From a virus, in IMG/VR virus record IMGVR_UViG_3300013307_000009, positions 1 through 49,004 of that record: a stretch of 49,004 nucleotides of DNA. One strand, 5' to 3'. Below, piece by piece: positions 17,844-25,982 of the stretch (positions within the stretch are counted from its first letter, which is position 1; each line of letters begins with the position of its first letter). Made by a program: the position numbers and the translations under genes. Under the pieces are notes generated by a model that worked only from the letters and a program-made list of their open reading frames with translations, had not been told where the DNA came from and made no database searches.

Positions 17844-18554
17844 CTAGAAGTTGGTCGCCGCGTAGTGGGTGGCTTGCTGGCCCATCCGGGCGAACGACTG
17901 GTTGGTGTAAGCCCCGGCATCCAGGTTGGTGCGCTTGTTCTGCATCTGCTGGGTGGCGTATTCGCCGAAGTACCACTCCGGGTACTGTTTTTTCACATCA
18001 TCGCTAAGGTTGTTGTAGATGTCGGTGGCGGATACCCCGTGCGTCCACTTGCCGTCTTTATCCACAAAACTGTAGGTGTTGGTGTCCGGGTCGTAAAGGG
18101 GCGCGTCTACCGCTTTGCCCTGGTCCTTTGCCAGCGACTCTTTCCAGATACGCCGGGCCTCGGCTTCCTGGATAGCGTAACCTTCCCGGCGTTTGTCCCA
18201 GTCGGCCCAGGCTGCGGCCCCAATCTGGGCCGCAGCAGCGTTCCCGGCTGGCCCGGAGTTCACCGCCGCTTCGTAGTAAGCCCGTTGCTGGGCGGTCCAG
18301 TGAGGGTCAGCGTGAATATAGCGGGGGTCGGTCGGGTCTGGCGGCTTGTAATACTGGTTCGGGTCCGGCCCGGTTCCGGCTAAAGTCTGGTTGGCCGGGT
18401 CGGGTGGCACCACCCCGGCTGGTCGGCCTGTTACCGGGTCCACCGCCCCACCGTTGAGGGGCGTGGGTGGTGTCGTGCCTGTGCCGCCGCTACTGAGAAT
18501 ACTGTCCAGACCCTTCATCCCGTTGGCCGGGTTATTGCTCCATCCGATTTCCAT
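17844..18554 (-). CDS. Pro-rich virion-locus protein sharing a motif with the 555-aa protein, 236 aa
   Basis: The N-terminal 85 residues are Pro/Gly/Asn-rich and contain LNGGAVDPVTGRPAG, nearly the same as LNGGGIDPVTGRPAG in the protein two genes downstream. This hints at duplication or recombination between linkers. Residues about 95-236 are helical and charged (QQRAYYEAAVNSG, AAAWADWDKRREGY) and end in a Gln/Asn/Thr-rich tail. The start overlaps the portal stop as TAATG. A role next to the portal, for example as core or ejection protein, is inferred from order. Confidence 0.7.
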   Translation of the reverse strand: MEIGWSNNPANGMKGLDSILSSGGTGTTPPTPLNGGAVDPVTGRPAGVVPPDPANQTLAGTGPDPNQYYKPPDPTDPRYIHADPHWTAQQRAYYEAAVNSGPAGNAAAAQIGAAAWADWDKRREGYAIQEAEARRIWKESLAKDQGKAVDAPLYDPDTNTYSFVDKDGKWTHGVSATDIYNNLSDDVKKQYPEWYFGEYATQQMQNKRTNLDAGAYTNQSFARMGQQATHYAATNF

Positions 18555-21127
18555 TAGTAACGCCTGCCTTTCCCACCCTTGCCGCGACCGCCCCGCTTGC
18601 GCTTGCGGGTATTAGCCATCGGCGCGAAAGCCCGGTTGGTGCTTTCAAAAACAGGGGTGTCAATAAGCTGGCCGTGCAGCCCGGCTGGTCCTAAGAGGGC
18701 CGGGGGAACCCCGGTGCGCCCCGGCCCGAACTGGGAGAGTGGTTGGACGGGTCGGTCGGCCTGGCCCGGAGCCTTCGCAAAGTCACGGGGTAGACCGCCC
18801 GGCATCCCTGGCGCGGTCGGGGCCGCTCCCGGTGGCATCGGCAGGCCCGGTGGCAGGGGTCCAGAGGGTGCGCCCATCGGCGGTAATGGTCCTCTGCCAG
18901 CCATAGGTGGGCCAGGCGGTGGCATCATTCCCGGTGGCGGCATCCCAGGAGGCGGGAGGCTCGGCGGGAGGCCAGGTGGTGGACTCATCGAAGGTGGCAA
19001 CCCCATACTCCCGGAGCCTGCGGAAGGCGGCGGGGTCGGCCCCTGGGTCGGCGTTGAAGAATTGCCAGTCAGGGTAGCCATCGCGTCGCCGCCTGGGGCG
19101 TTGGTCTTCGCCACTTCTTCCATCACCTGCTGGATTGTCGCCTGGATTTTCGCGTCCTTTGCGTCCTGGGGAAGCTGGGCGAAGTCCTGCTCTATCTTCC
19201 GGTGCTGCATTTCGTCTTCGAGTTCGTCTTCCACCAGGGTATTTTTTTCGGTCCATTTGTATTTGTCTTTCAGGTACTTGTTGACCGCTTCCAACGCTGC
19301 CACTTCGATAGCGGGCTGGATAACACTCTGCTCGGTCTTGACCTTTTCGGAGATGGTCTGCTCGATAATCTTGGCCGGGTCCGGCTCGTCCAGGATGCGG
19401 CCAATCAAAAACTCGTCCGAGAAACTGCCCAGTTTTTGCAGGGCCGCGAAAGCGGTTACGCTCACTTGGTCTTTAAGCCCGTTCTTTAGTTTCAGTTCAA
19501 CCTCAACGTTCGGCACGTAACCCTTCAAAGCCTCGGCCTTGTATTCCAGGGTGTAAGCCCCACCGAAAGCCCGGCCATCCCCGGCCACAAACACTTCCTC
19601 GTCGCCGCCCCTGGTCACAAGGATACGGGTGGCGGTTTCGATATAGTTCGCCAACGAGTTTTGAATTTTGCGGGACAGCACGCCCTCACGCTTGGTTCCC
19701 TGAGCCAACGCCGCCTCATAGCCCCTGGCCGAGGTCGGCATCCGGGTATTGCCGCCCACGCCCGTAAAAGTGGCCGCGTTTATCGAGTTACCAAACTCGG
19801 AGAAGACCGCCATAAACTCAGGCGGCATCGGCGGCGGTTGGGGTATCTCGACCTTTTCCTGACCGTCCGGCGAAAGAAAGAGGGTATCGCCCTGCTTGGC
19901 ATCTTTGAAATAGCCCTGGTTCTCGGTGTAGATGTAGGTGGTCGGCCTGGCCCAACGGTCCACGCCCAGGTGCATCAAATTGCGGTAGCGGGAGCGGTCA
20001 ATCCAGTCGTTGTAAATCGGGTAGAGGAAGGGGTAGTAAACCACCCGCCCGCCGACTAAAGTATCCGGGGTATCGCCGCTCCCGTAGTCGCGTCCCACGT
20101 CGGTGGTCGCCCTGGCGGTGGGTGAGAGCGGTTCCTCGAAGCAGCCTTCCAGGTGGAAAGGCACCCCGCCCAGCCCGTGTTTTTGCAGACCCAGGTAAGG
20201 GTCGTCTTCCAAATCCTTCGTGGTGTAGAAAAGACTGGTCAGGTTTCCGTCGCGGCTGTCCGATTTTCGCTTTGCCAGGACCGGGTTAAAGCTGGCGGCG
20301 GAACCGGACACGTGGGACGCGCTTATCATCAGGGACGTGGTAGTGTCGTCGTAGTAGCGCACCACGTCAAAGGCGCAGGTGTCCAGGTTGTGGCCGGGCC
20401 GGGTGTAATCGTCCCAACGGCTGCTGCCCCGGTTGGGGGTCTGCTCGGCCTCGTATATCTCGCGCACGCCCTCAAAGTCGTAGAAGTTCTGGACCAACTG
20501 CTCGCCCGTAATCCGTTCCAGGTAAAAGCCGTAGACCACCTGGCGTTGGGCATCCAACCGGGGGTAGAAGTTCATCGGGTCCAGCACCCGCAGCTTGAAG
20601 GGGTTGTTGCCCTGTTTTAAGAGAGCCGAGTCAAAGGTAGTCAGGGTCGGTAGCCAGCCTGTCACCACCAGCTTGTTGCACATATCCATCGGCACATCGG
20701 CCTGCTTAATCACGGTGTCGAGCAAAGCCTGGCCGAAACGCTTGTGTTCGTTGATGCGTGGCTCGGTGTGGGACACGCAGGTCGGGTAGCTTTCGCAGTA
20801 AGGGTGCATATCGGCAATCATCGCCTGGGCGAGGGTTACGATAACATAGGGGGTGTTGTCTACGGTGTAGTCAATATCGCCGTCGGCCTTGACCCTGGCC
20901 TCGTTATCTTGCTGCCCGTCCTTGTCCACCGAGAAAGGATTGTCCAACCGGGCCATTTTGATGTGGCGGGTGAAAACGGTATCGCGTTCCTCGAACCACT
21001 CCTGTAGGGAGCGGAAGCGGTTGGTCAGGCCGTTCGCGCTGGGGGTCCGGGTGAAGCGGCCCTGGCTGGCCCGTTTTTTGTCCAAAGCCCGAACGCTATT
21101 TTTGTTTAAGAGGTCGCTTGCCGCCAT
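18554..21127 (-). CDS. Portal protein with long Pro-rich C-terminal extension, 857 aa
   Basis: The gene directly follows the large terminase (TAATG overlap), as portals usually do. The size and the segment RVLDPMNFYPRLD (residue about 185) suit podovirus-type portals, where a D-P-x-x-F-x-P turn is common. A ring of twelve copies would form the DNA entry vertex and bind terminase. Residues up to about 690 look like the folded body with a helical, Glu/Lys-rich crown region (about 600-680). The remainder is unusual: about 100 residues of Pro/Gly/Met repeats, then a strongly basic tail (TRKRKRGGRGKGGKGRRY). Confidence 0.8.
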   Translation of the reverse strand: MAASDLLNKNSVRALDKKRASQGRFTRTPSANGLTNRFRSLQEWFEERDTVFTRHIKMARLDNPFSVDKDGQQDNEARVKADGDIDYTVDNTPYVIVTLAQAMIADMHPYCESYPTCVSHTEPRINEHKRFGQALLDTVIKQADVPMDMCNKLVVTGWLPTLTTFDSALLKQGNNPFKLRVLDPMNFYPRLDAQRQVVYGFYLERITGEQLVQNFYDFEGVREIYEAEQTPNRGSSRWDDYTRPGHNLDTCAFDVVRYYDDTTTSLMISASHVSGSAASFNPVLAKRKSDSRDGNLTSLFYTTKDLEDDPYLGLQKHGLGGVPFHLEGCFEEPLSPTARATTDVGRDYGSGDTPDTLVGGRVVYYPFLYPIYNDWIDRSRYRNLMHLGVDRWARPTTYIYTENQGYFKDAKQGDTLFLSPDGQEKVEIPQPPPMPPEFMAVFSEFGNSINAATFTGVGGNTRMPTSARGYEAALAQGTKREGVLSRKIQNSLANYIETATRILVTRGGDEEVFVAGDGRAFGGAYTLEYKAEALKGYVPNVEVELKLKNGLKDQVSVTAFAALQKLGSFSDEFLIGRILDEPDPAKIIEQTISEKVKTEQSVIQPAIEVAALEAVNKYLKDKYKWTEKNTLVEDELEDEMQHRKIEQDFAQLPQDAKDAKIQATIQQVMEEVAKTNAPGGDAMATLTGNSSTPTQGPTPPPSAGSGSMGLPPSMSPPPGLPPSLPPPGMPPPGMMPPPGPPMAGRGPLPPMGAPSGPLPPGLPMPPGAAPTAPGMPGGLPRDFAKAPGQADRPVQPLSQFGPGRTGVPPALLGPAGLHGQLIDTPVFESTNRAFAPMANTRKRKRGGRGKGGKGRRY

Positions 21128-22656
21128 TAACCTATTCTCCTAATTCTCAACGGGTTGGCGTTGTGCAGCACAAGCTCCCGGTAGGTGCTGTCGTCGTGCC
21201 AGATGTCTTCGGTAATCGCAAAGGCTTCCAGGGCAGTACAGGCGTGAGAGGCCCAGTTGTGGGCCGGGCTGTCGTTGGCGGTGGTGTAGTTGCCGTAGGG
21301 GTCGCGTTCGTGGTATTTGTAGGCTTCCATACTCTTGATAAACCACTCACAGCTTTCGTCCACGTGCAAACGGTCCAGAAGGTTACGCACCGATTGAACC
21401 CGGTCCTTCATCACCTGCCAGCGCGTGGTGTTGCACTTAGGCCGGATACCGTACTCTTTAAGCACCTTGAAAAGGCTGCCGTCACTTAGCTGGGTGCGGT
21501 TGCGCCCGGAAGGGTCGCCAAAATTTATAACGGGCCGCCGCATCGTGTGGGCGTAGTCGTAGGCCTGCTGGAAGTTATCGGGGATAAAGTAAGGGTTGGG
21601 GAAAAGCGTCACCCCCGGATAGAAGTTTAAGAACCACTTTATTTCCTGCTTGGAAGCGCAAACCTCGTTGACAAGGTACAGCTTATCGCCGTCGTCGAAG
21701 TCCTTTTGTAGAAAACCCATATAGGTTTCGTCCGAGTATCCCCAGTCCCAGAATATCGCCAGGGGCAGGTCCGGGTTGTAGGGGTAGTCGCCCACGTGCC
21801 TGGCCCGGTTAAAAGCGGCGTAGACGCGCCCGGCAGTTGAGGCGGTGCGGTCCATCAGATACTCCCTGGCCCAGATGAGGGCATCGGTGTGAGCTTCTTT
21901 GTCGGCCCGCCACTGGGGAGTATAGTTCTCGTTTTCTTCCATCGTGTAGGTGATAAGCCGCTTGGCCTCGGCAGCCCGGTCAATCAGTTCGGTGAAGTGG
22001 TCTACGTTCGCGTTGAGGGTGGAGATGGCAATCACGAAGCTGGTCACGCCCAGGACGCTATCAAAGACCGGGTAGGCCCAACGCGCATACTCGTCAATGA
22101 GAACCCCGGTGCCGCGATTGGAATGGCCGAAGTTGGCGTTGGCACTTTCGCCTGTAAAGTAAGAGTGGTTCTCCGGGTTGATGAGTAGCATCTTCTGGCG
22201 GTGGATACTGCGGTCAAAGCCTTCCGGCAGTAGCTGGGGCGGCAGGTGTTCCACGAAACCGTCCAGCTTGGCAAAGAGCGTAGTCCTCTTTTTGCCCCCG
22301 GCGTAATCCACTTCTTCTTCCTTGCGGCTGCCGAGTAGCCCGATAAAGTTAGGGGTAAAGGTCCACAGCCAGAAAAAGAAAGCCTCGACCACGTAGGTGC
22401 CGCCCACGCCCCTGGCCTTGAACATCACCCGCCACTCGTCCTTGCGGTAGGCTTCCCACAATTCGCCCACAATCCTGACCTGGGCTTTCCACAGCTTGAA
22501 TGGTTTCCAGCCCGGTCCTTCGGTATTAAATTGTTTCTGGGGTTCTTCTATCCACAGCCACTTGGAAATAAAGCGCACGGGGTTCTCCCGGCAAGCCTTA
22601 CGCTCCGACTCCCACCAGACCCGTTCAAATTCATCCAGGTCATTGTCAATTGTCAA
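21127..22656 (-). CDS. terL: Terminase large subunit, 509 aa
   Basis: The protein is the packaging motor ATPase and nuclease. The Walker A-like segment is KARGVGGTY (residues 80-88), an atypical version lacking the usual Lys-Ser/Thr end. Walker B is GVLIDEY with Asp188-Glu189. The nuclease domain shows FWDWGYSDET (Asp304) and FGDPSG (Asp381), the usual acidic positions of RNase H-like terminases. At the C-terminal end NWASHACTALEAF replaces the usual DHxxDALRY-like motif, so one metal ligand looks different. The start is a TTG at 22656 with AAGGAG about 10 nt upstream. Portal follows in TAATG overlap. Confidence 0.9.
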   Translation of the reverse strand: MTIDNDLDEFERVWWESERKACRENPVRFISKWLWIEEPQKQFNTEGPGWKPFKLWKAQVRIVGELWEAYRKDEWRVMFKARGVGGTYVVEAFFFWLWTFTPNFIGLLGSRKEEEVDYAGGKKRTTLFAKLDGFVEHLPPQLLPEGFDRSIHRQKMLLINPENHSYFTGESANANFGHSNRGTGVLIDEYARWAYPVFDSVLGVTSFVIAISTLNANVDHFTELIDRAAEAKRLITYTMEENENYTPQWRADKEAHTDALIWAREYLMDRTASTAGRVYAAFNRARHVGDYPYNPDLPLAIFWDWGYSDETYMGFLQKDFDDGDKLYLVNEVCASKQEIKWFLNFYPGVTLFPNPYFIPDNFQQAYDYAHTMRRPVINFGDPSGRNRTQLSDGSLFKVLKEYGIRPKCNTTRWQVMKDRVQSVRNLLDRLHVDESCEWFIKSMEAYKYHERDPYGNYTTANDSPAHNWASHACTALEAFAITEDIWHDDSTYRELVLHNANPLRIRRIG

Positions 22657-22716
22657 TGCAGCCGACTCCTTAGCTAATCGAGTTCCGCTAGGCTAATTCT
22701 ATCTCTAGTTTGCCCG

Positions 22717-22745
22717 TTGCGAAAGTCCACAACTTGCCGTATATT
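22717..22745 (+). promoter_or_regulatory. Candidate early promoter
   Basis: TTGCGA (22717-22722) and TATATT (22740-22745) are 17 nt apart and lie 37 nt before the first rightward gene. Both boxes deviate from consensus. The -10 box overlaps a perfect inverted repeat (22735-22763), so a regulator bound there would affect it. Confidence 0.4.
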
Positions 22746-22763
22746 TGTGATAGATTTACGGCA
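22735..22763. promoter_or_regulatory. Inverted-repeat operator candidate in the divergent region
   Basis: TGCCGTA (22735-22741) and TACGGCA (22757-22763) are perfect inverted copies spaced 22 bp start to start, about two helical turns. They lie between the leftward terminase gene and the first rightward gene, which is the natural site for an early/late switch. The binding protein is unknown; one of the small DNA-binding proteins nearby is possible. Confidence 0.5.
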
Positions 22764-22781
22764 TACCAGGAAAGGACTACT

Positions 22782-23123
22782 ATGGAACTACCAAAAACTA
22801 TCCGAATAGGCGTGGCGGATTACGAGGTTTTACGCAAAAAGAAGCCAAAGATGGACGATAGCGGTGAGGTTGTGATGGGCTGGTTCAAGACAACGGAGCA
22901 GCAAATCTGCGTTGGCACCGCCATTTCCGACATCCGGCAGCTTGAAACCTTTGTCCACGAAATACTGCACGTGGTTATGAGCGAGGCCGGGTTATCAGAA
23001 CAGGCGGGCGACCACAGCATCATAGACCCCCTGACCATCTCCCTTATGCACTTCCTTATGCAAAACGACCTGGCCTGGATAAACAACTTCTTCAAGGACA
23101 AGTGGCATGAAAGACACAGTTGA
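22782..23123 (+). CDS. Small HExxH metalloprotease-like protein, 113 aa
   Basis: The zinc-binding motif FVHEILHVVM gives His59, Glu60 and His63. The helix around it and the following Glu67 or nearby acidic residues suit a gluzincin-like fold, as in small IrrE/ImmA or SprT-like phage proteins. I start it at 22782, where AGGAAAGG lies about 8 nt upstream; an upstream ATG at 22710 in the same frame has no such site. It is the first gene of the rightward arm. Substrate unknown; IrrE/ImmA relatives cleave repressors, but this protein lacks an attached DNA-binding domain. Confidence 0.75.
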   Translation: MELPKTIRIGVADYEVLRKKKPKMDDSGEVVMGWFKTTEQQICVGTAISDIRQLETFVHEILHVVMSEAGLSEQAGDHSIIDPLTISLMHFLMQNDLAWINNFFKDKWHERHS

Positions 23124-23289
23124 GGTGCGCCTACAGGTGCCGCGTAAAATCCACGAACTGGTCAAGCGGGCCGCCGAGCAGGGGTTAAGAACGACCCACA
23201 ACCAATACATCTTTTACCTGTCCTGGGTCTTCCAGGAAAGGCTGAACTACCTAAAGAAAGACCGGGACGAATACAACGGCCCCGGCTAA
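23107..23289 (+). CDS. Ribbon-helix-helix-like small DNA-binding protein, 60 aa
   Basis: The pattern is that of Arc/MetJ-type proteins: a short strand near the start (VEVRLQVPRKIHELV) followed by two helices (ELVKRAAEQG, then NQYIFYLSWVFQERLNYL). Such dimers bind DNA through the strand pair. The gene overlaps the metalloprotease gene by 17 nt, so they are co-transcribed. It may regulate the early or late promoters. The call is by pattern only. Confidence 0.6.
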   Translation: MKDTVEVRLQVPRKIHELVKRAAEQGLRTTHNQYIFYLSWVFQERLNYLKKDRDEYNGPG

Positions 23290-23306
23290 TCTATGGCAAC
23301 AAAACC

Positions 23307-23336
23307 TTGACAATGGTAGCGTTGTTCTGGTACAAT
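23307..23336 (+). promoter_or_regulatory. Strong sigma-70-type promoter
   Basis: TTGACA (23307-23312) and TACAAT (23331-23336) are separated by 18 nt. The promoter is 43 nt ahead of the ATG at 23379 and would drive the block that includes the RecT/Bet gene. Confidence 0.75.
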
Positions 23337-23378
23337 ACAGGTGGCGTTACCCTCAACTACAAAAGAAAGGCATTAGCG

Positions 23379-23666
23379 ATGGCGGATTTTATTCACCTGG
23401 GTGATATTTATTTTAACCTGGATTTTGTGCGCCAGATTTTCGAGGACCGCGAAAACCCCGGCACCTGGCACGTAATGCTAGAGATGGGAACCAGTCGGGA
23501 CGGCACCGGGCTGGTCCAGGCGTTGACTTTTGAGGGAGAGGAAGGGGCAGCCCTGGCTCTCTTTATGGACAACAACTTTCGCAACATCTCGGAAGAAGCC
23601 CGGCGCGTCAAGGGTTCCAGGCGCGGCACCCCGACAAATTTCAACGTGGTAGCCGCCGATGAGTGA
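23379..23666 (+). CDS. Unknown early protein, 95 aa
   Basis: The chosen ATG at 23379 has AAGAAAGG about 9 nt upstream and lies just after the strong promoter. An earlier in-frame ATG at 23307 would sit inside the -35 box. The N-terminal half suits a small beta-rich fold with the pattern FIHLGDIYFNLDFV, which resembles small phage proteins that open with a membrane-free strand-turn-strand. The C-terminal end is basic. Family not recognised. Confidence 0.7.
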   Translation: MADFIHLGDIYFNLDFVRQIFEDRENPGTWHVMLEMGTSRDGTGLVQALTFEGEEGAALALFMDNNFRNISEEARRVKGSRRGTPTNFNVVAADE

Positions 23667-24012
23667 GGAAGCGGGCGTGCCGCCGCTTTCACGCCAGCAG
23701 AGGCGGGCCTTAGAGCGGCAAGAGTTCAAGGACAAGCAACAGTATTTCCACCAGAAAAACGAGCAGACCCGGTTGCAACACCGTCTGCGCTACAAGAAAG
23801 TGAGAAACCAGGATGGCATTACTAGAAGACCAGGCCAGAATGTATCTGGCACTGGAAGGGCATTTACCCGAAATGTTTCTTCTAACCGAGTTAATGGGGC
23901 GAACCGAAGAAGAAGCCCGAAAGATAATCCGGTGGCAGAGGGAGCAGCAGCTTTACCACGACCCGGCAGTTCGGGCGATACGGGTGGTAGCGGAACGCCG
24001 CCGCCTGCGTAA
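23659..24012 (+). CDS. Small basic protein overlapping the next gene, up to 117 aa
   Basis: The first 51 residues (with the motif SRQQRRALERQ) are a basic, helical sequence like that of small phage proteins. From base 23813 on the frame is shared with the next gene in another phase, and its residues become low-complexity (Arg, Gly, Pro, Ser), as expected for an out-of-phase shadow. It overlaps the previous stop by 8 nt. Either the long overlap is real or the reading frame contains a sequencing or natural frameshift near 23800. The N-terminal part I trust; the tail I do not. Confidence 0.5.
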   Translation: MSEEAGVPPLSRQQRRALERQEFKDKQQYFHQKNEQTRLQHRLRYKKVRNQDGITRRPGQNVSGTGRAFTRNVSSNRVNGANRRRSPKDNPVAEGAAALPRPGSSGDTGGSGTPPPA

Positions 24013-24283
24013 GCTGTACAAGCTGCCCGCCGTCGAGAACGAGGAAGCCTCTATCGAGGACGACGGCACCAGGGTGAGCAAGGTTATCTCAGGCCAGGTC
24101 ACGATTGACCCGGACGGCCAGGTGCGGTTGAACGGCGAGGGCATCGAAAACCTGCCGCCAGAAATCCAGCAGCTTGTCAGGACCGAGATAGGCAACAGGG
24201 TCCGGCAGCAGGCCCAGGAAAGTATGGCCGAGTTCTTTAAGAAGATGGGGGAGCAAAATGGCAACGAAGACGACAGTGACTGA
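23813..24283 (+). CDS. Unknown early protein, 156 aa
   Basis: The protein is helical and charged (Arg/Glu-rich, residues 1-80), with a short strand-rich middle (GTRVSKVISGQVTIDPDGQV) and a Gln/Glu-rich helical end. A TGA stop lies 9 nt before the ATG in the same frame, so this is a separate gene and not the in-phase extension of the preceding one. It overlaps the RecT/Bet start by 26 nt. This tight link suggests a partner in recombination or replication, but that is inference. Confidence 0.7.
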   Translation: MALLEDQARMYLALEGHLPEMFLLTELMGRTEEEARKIIRWQREQQLYHDPAVRAIRVVAERRRLRKLYKLPAVENEEASIEDDGTRVSKVISGQVTIDPDGQVRLNGEGIENLPPEIQQLVRTEIGNRVRQQAQESMAEFFKKMGEQNGNEDDSD

Positions 24284-25190
24284 CCTGGCCGTTGGGTACG
24301 GTCGAGATGAGATTGACCTTATTAAGAGTATGTGCGCCCAGAACGCGACCGACGATGAGTTCCGGGTGCTGTTGCATATGGCCGACAAGTACAAACTGGA
24401 CCCATTGGCAAAGCAGATTTACCTGCAAAAATACAAGTCGTCCAAGTCGCCTACCGGGTATGCGCCCGCCGCGATAATCATCACCTATGCCGGGATGCTG
24501 GAAATCGCCAACCGGGACAACATGCTGGACGGCATCGAGTGTGAGGTCTTCACCAGGGCCGGGGAAAAGCAGCCCTACAAGGCCAAGTCTACCCTCTGGA
24601 AAAAAGGTTGTTCCCATCCCTTTGTGTCGGAGGTCGCCTTTGACGAGTATGTCCAGTTTGAGTACAACTCAAAAACCCCGTCCGGCCTGTGGGCCACCAA
24701 GCCCATCACAATGCTAAAGAAGGTGGCAAACGCCCAGAATTTGCGGCAGGCTTTCTCGCTCGGCCAGATGTACATCGAGGAAGAAATGCCCCCGGCTCCG
24801 GTCGAGGTAATTGAACCAAAGGTGGTCGAGCCAGCCCCGGAGCCGACCACCCTGGACGATTTACCGGGCAAGCTCAGGGACAGGTATATCCTGGCCCAAA
24901 AACTTGAACTGGAATACGGGGTTAAGACAGTTGACCGGGCCGCCAACTGGCTCAACACCGTCAAGGTCGGCCAGGTGCTGGACGCGACCTACAAGATGAT
25001 TGGGGCCAAATCGTTCAAGGAAATCATTGACAAAACGGGCCTGGAAAACTTCGAGGGGCATCTGCACCGCTACGCCCCCGATGCCCAGACCCAGGCTATG
25101 AAGTTCGCGGCGACGATACATCTGGTGGCCGAGTGGTACGAAAAGCACAACCACCAGCTAGAGTTGGAGGCGGGACTTGCCAGCGTTTAA
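24258..25190 (+). CDS. bet: RecT/Bet-family single-strand annealing protein, 310 aa
   Basis: Residues about 16-180 match the Bet/RecT core: LDPLAKQIYLQK, ITYAGMLEIANR with the conserved helix, and a LWKKGCSHPF segment corresponding to the strand region of Bet proteins. The protein would anneal single strands in phage recombination or repair. Downstream parts (Pro/Glu-rich at 185-205, then a helical domain) are longer than in lambda Bet (261 aa). GGGGGAG precedes the ATG. No partner exonuclease of lambda Exo or RecE type is recognisable nearby. Start overlaps the 156-aa gene. Confidence 0.85.
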   Translation: MATKTTVTDLAVGYGRDEIDLIKSMCAQNATDDEFRVLLHMADKYKLDPLAKQIYLQKYKSSKSPTGYAPAAIIITYAGMLEIANRDNMLDGIECEVFTRAGEKQPYKAKSTLWKKGCSHPFVSEVAFDEYVQFEYNSKTPSGLWATKPITMLKKVANAQNLRQAFSLGQMYIEEEMPPAPVEVIEPKVVEPAPEPTTLDDLPGKLRDRYILAQKLELEYGVKTVDRAANWLNTVKVGQVLDATYKMIGAKSFKEIIDKTGLENFEGHLHRYAPDAQTQAMKFAATIHLVAEWYEKHNHQLELEAGLASV

Positions 25191-25428
25191 GGGCGAAGCG
25201 GTCAGGCTGAGTGGGGAAGACTGGGACGCGTACAGTGCCTTCGTCCCGGTTCCCTACAAACCCCACACCGGGTCTTACTGGTGGGTCTGCCCCTTCTGCG
25301 ACCAGGCCACGTCAAAAAACTACACGGTCTGTAAATTCTGCCAACGGCAAAAGGTCCGGCTCACCACCGGATACGGGCCGCGTGGCGGCGAGCAGCACGG
25401 GTGGTTTATGCCAAAGGAAGGGGGTTAA
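25177..25428 (+). CDS. Small zinc-ribbon protein, 83 aa
   Basis: Two CxxC pairs (Cys38, Cys41 and Cys52, Cys55) form a likely zinc ribbon. The start is TTG at 25177, with GGAGG about 5 nt upstream, inside the last codons of the RecT/Bet gene (14-nt overlap). Such small zinc proteins often bind nucleic acid or partners; the job here is unknown. Its coupling to the annealing protein hints at a recombination role, which is inference. Confidence 0.75.
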   Translation: MPAFKGEAVRLSGEDWDAYSAFVPVPYKPHTGSYWWVCPFCDQATSKNYTVCKFCQRQKVRLTTGYGPRGGEQHGWFMPKEGG

Positions 25429-25429
25429 T

Positions 25430-25873
25430 ATGCCCAGGTATCGGGGGCTGACCAACGACGACACCCAAAAACTTGACCTTATAGATAATATAATGTTACA
25501 CACCGAAATTGAGGATGGTCACTTGAAGTGGCGCGGCACCTTTATGCGACCGGGCTACCCGATTTTCCATTGGGGCCGGGGCAACATTCATTTGAAAATC
25601 CCGGTGCGTAATTTCCTGTTTATCCGGGAATACGACATCAAAGAACGTATTCAAGTCACCAATACCTGCAAAGAGGCCACCTGCGTCCTTCCGGCGCACC
25701 AGGCTCAAAAAAGGCAGGACCACGTATCCAGGCGGCGTTTCAAGGAGGTGCGCCAACTCAGGACTGATTATATCCGGCAGCTTTTCCTCAATGGTTACAC
25801 CCTGGAAGAACTGGCCGAAGGTTTTGACATGGAGATGATAACCATTGGCCGGATAGTAAAACCAGTCAGATAG
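25430..25873 (+). CDS. Degenerate HNH-type protein with C-terminal helix-turn-helix, 147 aa
   Basis: Residues about 30-92 follow the layout of phage HNH homing-type nucleases (W-x-G, then GYP, then N-x-C near 78-80 and CVLPAH at 85-90), with two Cys as metal ligands. The usual catalytic His before the first Cys is replaced by Asn78, so cutting is doubtful. The C-terminal part (GYTLEELAEGFDMEMITIG, about 122-140) reads as a helix-turn-helix. An earlier in-frame ATG at 25211 would overlap the zinc-ribbon gene almost fully; the ATG at 25430 has GAAGGGGG upstream. It may now act as a DNA-binding protein. Confidence 0.7.
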   Translation: MPRYRGLTNDDTQKLDLIDNIMLHTEIEDGHLKWRGTFMRPGYPIFHWGRGNIHLKIPVRNFLFIREYDIKERIQVTNTCKEATCVLPAHQAQKRQDHVSRRRFKEVRQLRTDYIRQLFLNGYTLEELAEGFDMEMITIGRIVKPVR

Positions 25874-25886
25874 ACTCGCCTATTGT

Positions 25887-25919
25887 GAAGCCCTGGCCGG
25901 GAACGGGGCTTCTTTATTT
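25887..25919 (+). terminator. Intrinsic terminator
   Basis: GAAGCCC (25887-25893) and GGGCTTC (25906-25912) form a 7-bp stem with a 12-nt loop, followed by TTTATTT. It ends the RecT/Bet transcript 14 nt after the stop codon of the HNH-type gene. Confidence 0.75.
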
Positions 25920-25920
25920 G

Positions 25921-25949
25921 TTGACAAACAAAGGTACATCTGCTATACT
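25921..25949 (+). promoter_or_regulatory. Strong sigma-70-type promoter
   Basis: TTGACA (25921-25926) and TATACT (25944-25949) with a 17-nt spacer sit directly behind the terminator. The promoter would drive the ribbon-helix-helix-like gene and the primase-helicase. Confidence 0.8.
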
Positions 25950-25982
25950 GTAAGAGTACCCCATCTAGTATGAGAGGCGACT

